Counted from the first letter of the stretch, positions 1 through 7,848 are shown. The stretch: 11,653 nt of DNA from UBA6448 sp051893155 (GCA_051893155.1 JBJFGY010000040.1:1-11653), one strand, 5' to 3'. Program-made: numbers and translations. The notes: generated by a model from the sequence alone, not told the origin.

Positions 1-53
1 ATAAACTAATCAAAAATATTTAAAAATTTTTCATAAAAAACCTAAACTCAAAA
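1..53 (+). repeat. 53-bp repeat element, left copy, upstream of the engB promoter
   Basis: This AT-rich stretch is the reverse complement of 11316-11368 with 52 of 53 bases identical; the only difference is base 12 (A here, against G at 11357). It ends 10 bp before the predicted -35 box of the engB operon. The copy reaches the first base of the window, so its true outer limit is unknown. No gene is visible in it. It could be an upstream regulatory element, a dispersed intergenic repeat, or a repeat at which an assembly broke. Confidence 0.9.
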
Positions 54-63
54 AATAGATTGG

Positions 64-92
64 TTGCAATTTTTTTAATATTAATTTATAAT
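64..92 (+). promoter_or_regulatory. SigA-type promoter of the engB-pilin-der operon
   Basis: TTGCAA (64-69) and TATAAT (87-92) are separated by exactly 17 bp, close to the vegetative consensus. Transcription would start near base 99, which leaves a leader of only about 12 nt before the GTG start at 111. The 53-bp repeat lies 10 bp upstream of the -35 box. Confidence 0.7.
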
Positions 93-98
93 TTAATT

Positions 99-104
99 AG
101 GTGA
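99..104 (+). promoter_or_regulatory. Ribosome binding site of engB
   Basis: AGGTGA lies 6 nt (a run of T) before the GTG at 111, which supports GTG as the start. If the predicted promoter is right, this site sits almost at the 5' end of the transcript, which is unusually short for a leadered mRNA. Confidence 0.6.
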
Positions 105-110
105 TTTTTT

Positions 111-689
111 GTGAATATTATATCAGTTGAAGAACCTGTAATAGCTGTAAGGGTATCTCAATATCCAGAAAGTAATAAGAATGAATTTTTGTTAGTAGGA
201 AGAAGTAATGTAGGAAAAAGTAGTTTTATTAATACATTAATTGAAAGAAAAAACTTTGCTCATACATCTTCAAAACCAGGTAAAACTCAAACACTTAATT
301 TTTATTTAGTAAATAAAGATTTTTATTTAGTAGATGTTCCAGGTTATGGATATGCAAGTGTTTCTAAAGATAAACAAAAAAAGTTTGGTTTAATGATTGA
401 AGATTATATTAAAAATAGAGAAAATTTAAAAAGAGTTTTTTTACTTATTGATTATCGTCATAAACCTACTGAAGATGATGTGCTTATGTATAATTATTTA
501 AAATATTATAATTTAAATATTACAATAGTTGCTACAAAGTATGATAAAGTAACAAAAAATAATCGTGCTAAACAAGATAAATTAATTAAAGATACTTTAA
601 AATTATCAAGTGATGATGTATTTGTTCCTTTTTCAACTATTACTAAAAAGGGACGAGAAGATATATTAAAAATAATCGAATCTTATTAA
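111..689 (+). CDS. engB: Ribosome biogenesis GTP-binding protein EngB (YsxC/YihA)
   Basis: This small cytoplasmic GTPase of the TrmE-Era-EngA-EngB class is required for late assembly of the 50S ribosomal subunit. The 192-residue length is normal for the family. The sequence shows the G1/P-loop GRSNVGKS at residues 30-37, a G2 threonine in the KPGKTQT stretch (55-61), the family-typical G3 motif DVPGYG at 75-80, and the G4 motif TKYDK at 142-146. The start is GTG, supported by AGGTGA 6 nt upstream. It is the first gene of a tight operon: the pilin-like gene begins 15 nt after its stop, and der follows. In Bacillus subtilis this gene (ysxC) sits beside lonA; here lon is 2.5 kb downstream, separated by the pilin gene, der and a pseudogene. 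The identification is secure. Confidence 0.96.
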   Translation: MNIISVEEPVIAVRVSQYPESNKNEFLLVGRSNVGKSSFINTLIERKNFAHTSSKPGKTQTLNFYLVNKDFYLVDVPGYGYASVSKDKQKKFGLMIEDYIKNRENLKRVFLLIDYRHKPTEDDVLMYNYLKYYNLNITIVATKYDKVTKNNRAKQDKLIKDTLKLSSDDVFVPFSTITKKGREDILKIIESY

Positions 690-704
690 GAAAGGAAAAA
701 AGTT

Positions 705-1199
705 ATGAATAAAAAAGGTTTTACATTAGTAGAAATATTAGCAGTATTAGTTATTATTGTTGTTGTATCATTAATAGGAACTGTAAGTATTACAGGTGTT
801 AAAAAGAAAATGGAAGAAAATTTATTTAAAAATAAATTAGGTGAAATAATATCAGCTGCCTCTAAATGGGGAGAAGATAATAAAAGTGAGTTAGATACTA
901 CTAAAACAGTTGGCTTTTTAATTACAAGTGGTTATTTAGAAACTGAAGAAGCTATTAATCCAATTAAATATGAACATTCTTGTGGTTCTTCAAAAAGTGA
1001 TGAAAATGGTTATATAGAAGATGGACTTTGTAAAAATGTTATTACTAATAATGTTGATTATAAAGTATTAAATAGTTTAGTAGTTAAAATATATCGCAGT
1101 AATAATCGAGTTTATTCATGTATTGTAGATAATGAAAACAATAGAAAACTTTTAGTAGATTGGGATAAATATAGTGATTTAAATTATTATTGTAGTTAG
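705..1199 (+). CDS. Type IV pilin / pseudopilin-like protein with class III prepilin signal
   Basis: The N-terminus (residues 1-10) is a textbook prepilin leader: a short Lys-rich leader ending in Gly5, then Phe6 and the conserved Glu10, which is Glu5 of the mature protein. A hydrophobic alpha-helix follows to about residue 28. A prepilin peptidase would cut after Gly5 and the helix would pack into a pilus or pseudopilus fibre. The rest is a soluble domain of about 135 residues with four cysteines (93, 109, 139, 163) that could form two disulfides outside the cell. The domain resembles no subunit I can name, so it could be a major or minor pilin, a competence ComGC/ComGD-like protein, or a type II secretion pseudopilin. 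The ribosome site is AAAGGA at 691-696. It lies between engB and der with gaps of 15 and 8 nt, so all three should share a transcript. The PilB-type ATPase at 9786-11246 is the likely motor of the same machine. Confidence 0.88.
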   Translation: MNKKGFTLVEILAVLVIIVVVSLIGTVSITGVKKKMEENLFKNKLGEIISAASKWGEDNKSELDTTKTVGFLITSGYLETEEAINPIKYEHSCGSSKSDENGYIEDGLCKNVITNNVDYKVLNSLVVKIYRSNNRVYSCIVDNENNRKLLVDWDKYSDLNYYCS

Positions 1200-1204
1200 G
1201 GGGA
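1198..1204 (+). promoter_or_regulatory. Ribosome binding site of der, overlapping the pilin stop codon
   Basis: AGGGGGA begins inside the TAG stop (1197-1199) of the pilin-like gene and lies 3 nt before the ATG at 1208. The overlap suggests translational coupling of der to the pilin gene. Confidence 0.6.
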
Positions 1205-1207
1205 TTT

Positions 1208-2509
1208 ATGCAAACTGTATGTCTAATAGGAAAACCTAATGTAGGTAAAAGTACCATTTTTAATAGACTAATTAAAGAAAAAAAATCCATTATTTTAGAT
1301 ACTCCAGGAGTAACTAGAGATAGAATTTATGGAACAGTTAATTTAAAAGATAAATCATTTCATTTAATTGATACAGGTGGACTTACACTTGAAAATGGAG
1401 ATTTTAATAAAGATATATTAATGCAGGCTACTCTTGCAATTGATGAAGCTGATATTATTCTTTTTGTTGTGGATGCAATTAGCGAAATAAGTACGGAAGA
1501 TAAGATGGTTGCAAGTATGCTACATAGATCTAATAAAAAAGTTTTGGTAGTTGTTAATAAAGTTGACAATAAACAAAGAAATGATAATATATATGCTTTT
1601 TATGAACTAGGTTTTGAAGATATTATAGCAGTATCTGCGGAACATAATATGGGTTTTGATAAGCTAAATGATTATTTTGAAAAGAATATAGTTGAAAGTA
1701 AAATGGATGTTGATGATACTATTAAATTTTGTTTTGTGGGAAGACCAAATGTAGGTAAAAGTAGTTTAGTTAATGCCATTTTAAATGAAGATAGACTTAT
1801 TGTTTCTGATGTAGCAGGTACAACAAGAGATGCAGTTGATAGTAAATTTAAATATAATGGAAAAACTTATACAGTAATTGATACTGCAGGAATGCGTAAA
1901 AAAGGTAAAATATATGAAAATATTGAAAAATATAGTTATATTCGTTCTTTAAAAGCAATAGATCGAAGTGATGTATGTGTACTTGTAATTGATGCTAAAG
2001 AAGGAATAATTGAGCATGATAAACATATTGCTTCATATATTATTGATGCTGGAAAAGCAATTGTTATTGCTGTTAATAAATGGGATGAAATTAAAAATCC
2101 TGATGAAGAAATAAAAAAATGGAAATTACTTATTGAAAATGAATTTCAATTTTTATCTTATGCTAAAGTAGTATTTATTTCTGCGAAAACTAAAAAAAGA
2201 TTAGGTACTTTAATGCCTGAAATAATAAAAGCATATGAAAATCATAATAGGTTAGTTTCTACAAGTAGTTTAAATGATGTTATTATGGAAAGTGTTCAAA
2301 TGCATAATCCACCATCATTTAAGGGTAAAAGACTTAAAATTTATTTTACTTCACAAAGTGCTATAAAACCTCCAAAATTTACATTTGAAGTAAATAATAA
2401 GAAACTTGTTCATTTTTCATATGCAAGATATTTAGAAAATCAATTAAGAAAATCTTTTGATCTTGAAGGTACTCCTATAATACTTGAATTTAAAAATAAA
2501 AATGATTAA
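1208..2509 (+). CDS. der: Ribosome assembly GTPase Der (EngA), tandem G domains plus KH-like domain
   Basis: Der is an essential cytoplasmic GTPase with two GTP-binding domains that acts in assembly of the 50S ribosomal subunit. The 433-residue length is normal. The first G domain has GKPNVGKS (8-15), the DTPGVTRD switch region (31-38), DTGG (55-58) and NKVD (117-120). The second has GRPNVGKS (178-185), the VAGTTRD region (202-208), DTAG (225-228) and NKWD (290-293). The remaining roughly 110 residues match the usual C-terminal KH-like RNA-binding domain. The start ATG sits just behind AGGGGGA, which overlaps the stop of the pilin-like gene. It is the last gene of the operon and a hairpin terminator begins 2 nt after its stop. 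No key residue appears to be missing. Confidence 0.97.
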   Translation: MQTVCLIGKPNVGKSTIFNRLIKEKKSIILDTPGVTRDRIYGTVNLKDKSFHLIDTGGLTLENGDFNKDILMQATLAIDEADIILFVVDAISEISTEDKMVASMLHRSNKKVLVVVNKVDNKQRNDNIYAFYELGFEDIIAVSAEHNMGFDKLNDYFEKNIVESKMDVDDTIKFCFVGRPNVGKSSLVNAILNEDRLIVSDVAGTTRDAVDSKFKYNGKTYTVIDTAGMRKKGKIYENIEKYSYIRSLKAIDRSDVCVLVIDAKEGIIEHDKHIASYIIDAGKAIVIAVNKWDEIKNPDEEIKKWKLLIENEFQFLSYAKVVFISAKTKKRLGTLMPEIIKAYENHNRLVSTSSLNDVIMESVQMHNPPSFKGKRLKIYFTSQSAIKPPKFTFEVNNKKLVHFSYARYLENQLRKSFDLEGTPIILEFKNKND

Positions 2510-2510
2510 G

Positions 2511-2533
2511 ATGCAAAAAAATTGCATTTTTTT
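2511..2533 (+). terminator. Rho-independent terminator after der
   Basis: ATGCAA (2511-2516) pairs with TTGCAT (2522-2527) across a 5-nt A loop and is followed directly by a run of T to 2533. The stem is short and AT-rich, but its place 2 nt after the der stop and the uninterrupted T tract make a terminator likely. Confidence 0.7.
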
Positions 2534-2553
2534 ATATAAAATAATATAAATGT

Positions 2554-2591
2554 TTGTTTATATTTTTTATTATTGTATACTTTTGTTGAGG
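2554..2591 (+). promoter_or_regulatory. Possible leftover promoter and ribosome site of the ATPase pseudogene
   Basis: TTGTTT (2554-2559) and TATACT (2576-2581) are 16 bp apart, and GAGG (2588-2591) lies 5 nt before the ATG at 2597. The spacing suggests that the original expression signals of the decayed gene are still present. In such AT-rich DNA the boxes alone are weak evidence. Confidence 0.4.
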
Positions 2592-2596
2592 TATCT

Positions 2597-3119
2597 ATGA
2601 TATATTTAAAAAGTTTTAAACTACTTAATGCTGTTGATGAACATTACGCAAGAAGATCTTGCAAAATTGTGGCTTGAAAATAAATATAATGCTGATGAAT
2701 CATCAATAAATAATTATGAAGAAGTTAAACTTAGTCTAGATGCAAAGAAAATGACAATGTCTAAATATATTCGTTAAAGACTTACAAATAATAATATAAT
2801 TGAACAATCTAATGGAGAATCTTCCTTAATGTTTTGGAAAAAAGAAATTAAAGAAAATAGCATATATATTTTAGATGAACCAGAAAATAGTTTATCTGCG
2901 GAAAATACTTTAAAATTAAAAAAATTTATTGAAGATAGTGCAAGATTTTATAACTGTCAATTTATAATTTCTACACATTCGCCATTTCTTTTAAATTTAG
3001 ATCATGCTTTAATTTATGATTTAGATGATAAAAAATTTATTCCTAAAAAATGGAGTGATATATCATCAGTTAAAACATATTTTAAATTTTTTATGGATAA
3101 TAAAGATAAATTTATATGA
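2597..3119 (+). pseudogene. Decayed AAA/ABC-type ATPase (RecF/SMC-like), Walker A region deleted
   Basis: These are the remains of a cytoplasmic AAA15/OLD-like ATPase of unknown role; intact members I recall have about 350 residues. The ATG at 2597 starts MIYLKSFKLL, the usual N-terminus of the family, but that frame ends after 26 codons. A second frame, open from 2637, carries the family's middle and C-terminal parts. It is interrupted by TAA at 2775-2777, directly after an SKYIR stretch, and then continues in the same frame. That part has the signature-like motif SNGES, the Walker B motif ILDEPENSLS, the H-loop region ISTHSPFL and the C-terminal YFKFF motif, and ends at TGA 3117-3119. The P-loop region expected between the two parts is absent. 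This points to an internal deletion of very roughly 200-250 codons, a frame change and a nonsense mutation. A 96-codon ORF from 2829 remains open, but it could not form a working ATPase. Confidence 0.85.
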
Positions 3120-3130
3120 AACAAAATTGG

Positions 3131-3150
3131 TGAAAATATTTCATATTTTT
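3131..3150 (+). terminator. Weak hairpin with T tract after the pseudogene
   Basis: TGAAA (3131-3135) pairs with TTTCA (3139-3143) over a 3-nt loop and is followed by TA and a T run. The stem has only 5 pairs, so function is uncertain. The position, 12 nt after the pseudogene's final stop and upstream of the lon promoter, fits a terminator. Confidence 0.4.
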
Positions 3151-3187
3151 TTATTAAATAAAAAGTGTCAAATTTATGTCTTTTATA

Positions 3188-3216
3188 TTTACAAAATAAT
3201 AATTCATAATTATAAT
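3188..3216 (+). promoter_or_regulatory. SigA-type promoter of lon
   Basis: TTTACA (3188-3193) and TATAAT (3211-3216) are separated by exactly 17 bp. A start near 3223 would give a leader of about 23 nt containing the strong ribosome site GGGAGG (3233-3238). I found no complete CIRCE or CtsR heat-shock operator around it, so the sequence gives no direct sign of heat-shock repression. Confidence 0.75.
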
Positions 3217-3245
3217 AAATCTTAAATTTGAAGGGAGGATAACCG

Positions 3246-5504
3246 ATGAATAATTTATTACCTGTTTTTATCCTTAATGAACTTGTTATTCTTCCTAATC
3301 AAGAAATAAAAATTGATTTAAGTAATGAACATAGTAAAAAAATTATAAAGATAGCTTGTAAAAATAATGAAAATAGAATATTAGTTATTGCTCCTAAAAA
3401 TAGTTTAGAAAGTGATCCTTCAATAGAGGATCTTCCTAAAGTGGGAGTTATTGCTAATATTAAAAGTAAAGTTGAACTTCCTAATAATAATTTAAGAGTT
3501 ATATTAAAAGGTGAAAAAAGGGTAAGTATCCAAAAATATTATCAAAATAAAAGTACAAATATTTTAAAATGTATGGTAAATATAATTGATTTGCCTACTT
3601 TTTCTAAAACAAAGGAAGCAGCAACAAAAAGAAAATTAACGGAACTTTTAAAAGAATATATAAATCTAAATAAAAATGTATCTAATAGCATTTTAAAAAA
3701 TGTTAATGAATTAAAAACACTTGATTATTTAACTGATATTATTGCTTCTTTTTTACCATTTCCTTTTAGTAAAAAACTTTCATATATGGAAACCATAAAC
3801 CCTTTAAGTAGGGCAAATGATTTAATAAATGATTTAAATGAAGAAATTAATATTTGTCATATAGATAGGGAACTTGATGAACATTTACAAGAAAATATTG
3901 AAAATGGTCAAAGAGAATATATTTTAAAAGAAAAACTTAAAGAAATTAATAAAGAACTAGGTAATACAAAAGAAAGTGAAATTAGTTTATTAAAAGAAAA
4001 ACTTGATAAATTAGAAATAGATGAAAAAACAAGATATAAGTTAAATAATGAAATAAATAAATATGCAGTATGTTCAGATTATAGTCCTGAAAGTAGTGTA
4101 ATTAAAAATTATTTAGATACTGTTTTAAATTTACCATGGAATAAATCTTGTGAAGTTAATCTAAATACTAGTAAAGTATCTACTATACTTAATGAAAGTC
4201 ATTATGGTCTTAAAGAAGTAAAAAATAGAATTATTGAGTATGTTTATTTACTTAAAAAAAATCCCAATATTTCATCACCAATAATATGTTTATTAGGAAT
4301 GCCTGGTGTAGGAAAAACTTCAATTGCATCTTCTATTGCAAAAGCTTTAAATCGCCCATTTTATAAAATTAGTGTAGGGGGATTAAATGATTCAACTGAA
4401 CTAATTGGCTCAAGAAAAACTTATCTAGGAGCATCTCCTGGTAAAATAATGCAAGCTATTATTAAATGTAAAGTAAATAATCCTGTTATTTTAATAGATG
4501 AAGTAGATAAAATGGTTAAAGATTATAAGGGAGATCCAGCATCAACGCTTTTAGAAATACTTGATGATGTTCAAAATAAATATTTTATTGATAATTATAT
4601 TGAAGAACCATTTGATTTATCTAAAGTAATGTTTATCTTAACTGCAAATAATGAAGAAAATATTCCATTAACACTACTAGATCGTTTAGAAATTATTAAA
4701 ATGGATGGTTATTTAGTATCTCAAAAAATAGATATTGCTAAAAACTATTTAGTTAGAAATATTTTAAAAGAATATAACATAGACTTGAGGTTAAGTAAAG
4801 AAGTGCTTGAATATGTTATTTTAAATTATACAAAAGAACCAGGTGTTCGTGAACTTAAAAGAGTTTTAGATAGATTAATAAGAAAAGTAATAGTTTATGA
4901 AAAAGATGTAAAAAATATTACTATTTTACATGTAAATAAATATTTAGAAAATAAAGAATATAACTATTTACCTGAAGTTTCTTCGTGTGGCATAGTTAAT
5001 AGCCTAGCATACACTACTATGGGAGGAAAATTATCTCATATTGAAGTAGCAAAATATAAAGGAACTGGTAAAATAATTATAACTGGTGGAGCTCAAGAAG
5101 TTTTAAAGGAAAGCGTGCAAGTTGTAATAAGTTATTTAATAAGTAATTATAATGTTGATTTGAAAACTCAAGATATTCATATTCATTTTATGGAAACTGC
5201 TTTAAAAAAAGATGGACCTTCAGCGGGAGTAAGTATTGCAGTTGCAATTTTATCACTAATTAATAAAAAAAAGATTCCTTCATCAATTGCTTTTACTGGT
5301 GAACTTTCTTTAAAAGGCGATATTTTACCTATCGGAGGTTTAAAAGAAAAAATTACTTCTGCTGTAGAAATGGGTATTAATAAAATATATGTACCATCGG
5401 CAAATGGCAGTGAAGTGCAAAATTTAATGAATGAAATACTTGATAATATTGAAATAATAATGGTAAATAATTTTTCACAAATATATGATGGGCTTTTTAA
5501 ATAA
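3246..5504 (+). CDS. lon: ATP-dependent protease Lon (LonA type)
   Basis: Lon is a cytoplasmic hexameric AAA+ protease that unfolds and degrades damaged or regulatory proteins. At 752 residues it is slightly shorter than typical LonA (about 770-800). Residues 1-195 are a divergent N-terminal substrate-recognition domain, and about 205-270 look coiled-coil. The AAA+ module has Walker A GMPGVGKTS (351-359), Walker B ILIDEVDK (415-422), a pore-loop region with RKTYLG (390-395), the arginine-finger-like Arg480 and the sensor-2-like Arg535. The C-terminal protease domain has the catalytic Ser659 in KDGPSAGV and Lys702 in GGLKEK; the Ser-Lys spacing of 43 equals that of E. coli Lon. Some usually conserved positions differ: the GHRR motif reads GSRK, and the PEGA stretch before the serine reads META. 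It has its own promoter and a strong GGGAGG site 7 nt before the ATG. The next gene starts 39 nt later with no clear terminator between. Confidence 0.96.
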   Translation: MNNLLPVFILNELVILPNQEIKIDLSNEHSKKIIKIACKNNENRILVIAPKNSLESDPSIEDLPKVGVIANIKSKVELPNNNLRVILKGEKRVSIQKYYQNKSTNILKCMVNIIDLPTFSKTKEAATKRKLTELLKEYINLNKNVSNSILKNVNELKTLDYLTDIIASFLPFPFSKKLSYMETINPLSRANDLINDLNEEINICHIDRELDEHLQENIENGQREYILKEKLKEINKELGNTKESEISLLKEKLDKLEIDEKTRYKLNNEINKYAVCSDYSPESSVIKNYLDTVLNLPWNKSCEVNLNTSKVSTILNESHYGLKEVKNRIIEYVYLLKKNPNISSPIICLLGMPGVGKTSIASSIAKALNRPFYKISVGGLNDSTELIGSRKTYLGASPGKIMQAIIKCKVNNPVILIDEVDKMVKDYKGDPASTLLEILDDVQNKYFIDNYIEEPFDLSKVMFILTANNEENIPLTLLDRLEIIKMDGYLVSQKIDIAKNYLVRNILKEYNIDLRLSKEVLEYVILNYTKEPGVRELKRVLDRLIRKVIVYEKDVKNITILHVNKYLENKEYNYLPEVSSCGIVNSLAYTTMGGKLSHIEVAKYKGTGKIIITGGAQEVLKESVQVVISYLISNYNVDLKTQDIHIHFMETALKKDGPSAGVSIAVAILSLINKKKIPSSIAFTGELSLKGDILPIGGLKEKITSAVEMGINKIYVPSANGSEVQNLMNEILDNIEIIMVNNFSQIYDGLFK

Positions 5505-5508
5505 AATA

Positions 5509-5517
5509 TGATATAAT
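5509..5517 (+). promoter_or_regulatory. Possible extended -10 promoter for the hydrolase-murF-ddl run
   Basis: TGATATAAT at 5509-5517 is a perfect extended -10 element (TG, one base, TATAAT). It starts 4 nt after the lon stop and would give a leader of about 20 nt. The corresponding -35 position (5489-5494) is poor, which is tolerable with an extended -10. Read-through from lon is also possible, because no terminator is visible. Confidence 0.5.
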
Positions 5518-5543
5518 TTTCTTGAAAAGTTTGGAAGTGAATT

Positions 5544-6266
5544 ATGGATATTAAAGATATAAATTATATTGATTATGGAGTAAACAAAAAAGGTGTTATT
5601 GTTTTATTACATGGCTGGGGTCAAAATATTGAAATGATGGATATGATAGGTCATCCATTTGAAAAAGACTTTCGCATTATTGTTTTAGATTTTCCAGGTT
5701 TTGGTAAAACACCTGAACCAGATAGTTTTTGGTCTACAACAGATTATGCCAAATGTTTGCATCAATTTTTAACAAACTTAAAAGTAAAAAATCCAATTTT
5801 AATTGGACATTCTTTTGGTGGAAGAGTAGCAATTAGTTATGCAGCAATTTATGGTGCCCAAAAAGTAGTATTATTATCTGCACCATTTAGACCTACTAAA
5901 AATAAAAAACCTAATTTAAAAGTTAAAATATATAAATTAGTAAAAAAAATACCTTGTTTTAAAAAACTTACTAATTATTTAAGAAATAAATGGGGTTCAA
6001 GTGATTATAAAAATGCAAGTGAAATTAATCGTGGTAGTTTAGTAAAAATAGTTAATGAAGATTTAACTAATTATGCTAAAAATATTAAATGTCCAACTTT
6101 ATTAATCTATGGAGAACTTGATAAAGATGTTCCTTTAAAAGAAGCACAAGATCTTGAAAAATTAATTGAAGATGCAGGACTTATAAAATATGAAAATGCT
6201 CATCACTATGCCTATTTAGAAAATTTAAATCAAACAATTGCCATTTTACATAATTTTTTAGATTAG
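5544..6266 (+). CDS. Alpha/beta hydrolase fold protein
   Basis: This 240-residue, probably cytoplasmic hydrolase has no signal peptide. The oxyanion region HGWG is at residues 23-26. The nucleophile elbow GHSFGG (88-93) has Ser90 as predicted nucleophile, Asp193 in YGELD is the probable acid, and His221 in NAHHY is the probable base, so the catalytic triad looks complete. A lysine-rich insertion at about 115-150 probably forms the cap domain. The substrate cannot be read from the sequence; esterase, lipase-like or peptidase activity is equally possible. The start ATG follows GGAAG at 5533-5537. It stands directly upstream of the MurF-like and Ddl genes with a 13-nt gap, so it probably shares their transcript. 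A cell-wall-related role is inferred from the neighbours only. Confidence 0.88.
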   Translation: MDIKDINYIDYGVNKKGVIVLLHGWGQNIEMMDMIGHPFEKDFRIIVLDFPGFGKTPEPDSFWSTTDYAKCLHQFLTNLKVKNPILIGHSFGGRVAISYAAIYGAQKVVLLSAPFRPTKNKKPNLKVKIYKLVKKIPCFKKLTNYLRNKWGSSDYKNASEINRGSLVKIVNEDLTNYAKNIKCPTLLIYGELDKDVPLKEAQDLEKLIEDAGLIKYENAHHYAYLENLNQTIAILHNFLD

Positions 6267-6279
6267 AAAGGGTGAAATA

Positions 6280-7848
6280 ATGAAATACATTTGTTTAATT
6301 TTTATAACCATTTTATTTATAATATGTATGCTTTTTGAACTTCAAATGCTTCAACAAAATGTTTATAATGAAAAAAATAAATATTTTTCTTTTTTAATGA
6401 AAGATATTAAGAAAAACTTTAATTTATATTTATTAAAATTCTTATTTGGTTTATCTTTATTATTTTTTACTGAATTTACAAGTATATTATATTTATATTT
6501 CTTTGTAATAATGTTTATACTTTTATTAAGTAGTTATTTTAATTTTATTCATCATCAAGAAAAACTACCTTTAAAATATACCAAAAGACTTATTAGAATA
6601 CTTTCTTTAGATGCAATATTTTATACTATAATACTTTTATTTTCAATTAGACTAAATATAACTTATATGTGTGGAGTACTTTTACTATATATTAGTATTA
6701 ATCCATTTATTCTTATTTTAATTGTATCACTTCTTACGCCAGTAGAAAAATTTATCTTTAATTATTATAAAGGTATGGCATTAGCAAAACTTAATAAAAT
6801 GAATAATATAAATATTATAGGTATAACTGGATCTTTTGGTAAAACAAGTACTAAAATGATTTTAGAAAGTATTTTGAGTGTAAAATATAAAGGCTTTTAT
6901 ACTCCGAATAGTTTTAATACTCCAAATGGTGTAGTTATGACAATTAATAATCAAAATACAATTTTTAATGATTATTTTATTTGTGAAATGGGTGCAAGAG
7001 CTAAAGGCGAAATTAAAGAGATTTGTGATATTGTAAAACCAAAATTTGGAATAATTACAAGTATTGGTCCAGCTCATTTAGATACATTTAAAAGTATAGA
7101 AAATATTTGCAAAACTAAATTTGAACTCGCCGATAGTCTTCCTAAAGATGGAATTTTAATTTTAAATAAAGATGATGAATATATGAAAAAATATAAATTA
7201 TCTAATAAATTTAAAGTAATATGGATTGGTATAAAAAACAAAGCTGATGTAATGGCTAAAGATATTAAAATTACTAGTAAAGGAACTACTTTTAAATTAT
7301 GTTTTGGTAAAGATGAAATTGAAGTTAATACTATACTTCTTGGTGAAAAAAATATTTATAATATATTATCTTCATGTGCTTTAGCAAAAGAATTAGGTCT
7401 TTCTTTAAAAGAAATAAAATTAGGAATAAAAAATATTAAACCTATTTCTCATCGACTTGAAATAAAAAATCAAAAAAATATGGTTATAATTGATGATAGT
7501 TATAATTCTAATCCAGTAGGTGCTAATAATGCTTTAGAGGTATTATCTTTAATGGAAGGTAAAAAAATTATTATTACACCTGGAATGGTTGAGATGGGTA
7601 AAGAAGAAACTAAATTAAATAATGAATTTGGCAAGAAAATTGCCAGTGTATGTGATGAAATATATTTAATTGGCAAAGAAAGATGCAAACCAATAAAAGA
7701 AGGAATATTAAGTGTTAAACCTAATGCTAAAATTTATGAATATAATAGATTTATGCTTGCATATAATGATATAATGAATACATCTGGTAATAAAAAATGT
7801 ACAATTTTAATTGAAAATGATTTACCAGATTTATATACGGAGGAATAA
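6280..7848 (+). CDS. Membrane-anchored Mur ligase, MurF-like (UDP-MurNAc-tripeptide D-Ala-D-Ala ligase)
   Basis: MurF adds D-Ala-D-Ala to the UDP-MurNAc-tripeptide, the last cytoplasmic step of peptidoglycan precursor synthesis. The C-terminal 350 residues are a Mur ligase: the ATP loop GITGSFGKTST (181-191), the GPAHLDTF stretch (263-270), HRLE (391-394) and DDSYNSNP (405-412). The last two are the MurF-type hallmarks. Instead of the usual soluble UMP-binding N-terminal domain, residues 1-155 are strongly hydrophobic with about five predicted membrane helices (roughly 2-24, 48-66, 68-90, 108-126, 130-152). That arrangement would put the enzyme at the inner face of the membrane. The total of 522 residues exceeds the usual 450 or so because of this part. 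It starts 13 nt after the hydrolase stop behind AAAGGGTGA and ends exactly where ddl begins, which supports MurF activity. A related ligase with another substrate cannot be excluded. Confidence 0.85.
   Translation: MKYICLIFITILFIICMLFELQMLQQNVYNEKNKYFSFLMKDIKKNFNLYLLKFLFGLSLLFFTEFTSILYLYFFVIMFILLLSSYFNFIHHQEKLPLKYTKRLIRILSLDAIFYTIILLFSIRLNITYMCGVLLLYISINPFILILIVSLLTPVEKFIFNYYKGMALAKLNKMNNINIIGITGSFGKTSTKMILESILSVKYKGFYTPNSFNTPNGVVMTINNQNTIFNDYFICEMGARAKGEIKEICDIVKPKFGIITSIGPAHLDTFKSIENICKTKFELADSLPKDGILILNKDDEYMKKYKLSNKFKVIWIGIKNKADVMAKDIKITSKGTTFKLCFGKDEIEVNTILLGEKNIYNILSSCALAKELGLSLKEIKLGIKNIKPISHRLEIKNQKNMVIIDDSYNSNPVGANNALEVLSLMEGKKIIITPGMVEMGKEETKLNNEFGKKIASVCDEIYLIGKERCKPIKEGILSVKPNAKIYEYNRFMLAYNDIMNTSGNKKCTILIENDLPDLYTEE
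7839..7844 (+). promoter_or_regulatory. Ribosome binding site of ddl inside the end of the MurF-like gene
   Basis: CGGAGG or GGAGGA lies within the last codons of the MurF-like gene, about 5 nt before the ATG at 7849. The TAA stop (7846-7848) and this ATG abut with no base between, so the two genes are probably translationally coupled. Confidence 0.7.

Noticed and set aside
3160..3190. Possible CtsR heat-shock operator upstream of lon (a GTCAAA heptad-like half).
   Set aside because: Only one half-site resembles the motif; the second direct repeat at the required spacing is absent. No CIRCE inverted repeat is present either.
3025..3225. Plus-strand frame of 66 codons overlapping the pseudogene end and the lon promoter.
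   Set aside because: It is in a different frame from the recognisable ATPase motifs, has no ribosome site and runs through the terminator-like hairpin and promoter.
5514..5530. Hairpin TTTTC-GAAAA between lon and the hydrolase gene as a terminator.
   Set aside because: It is a 5-pair AT-rich stem with no following T tract, and it overlaps the likely promoter and leader region.
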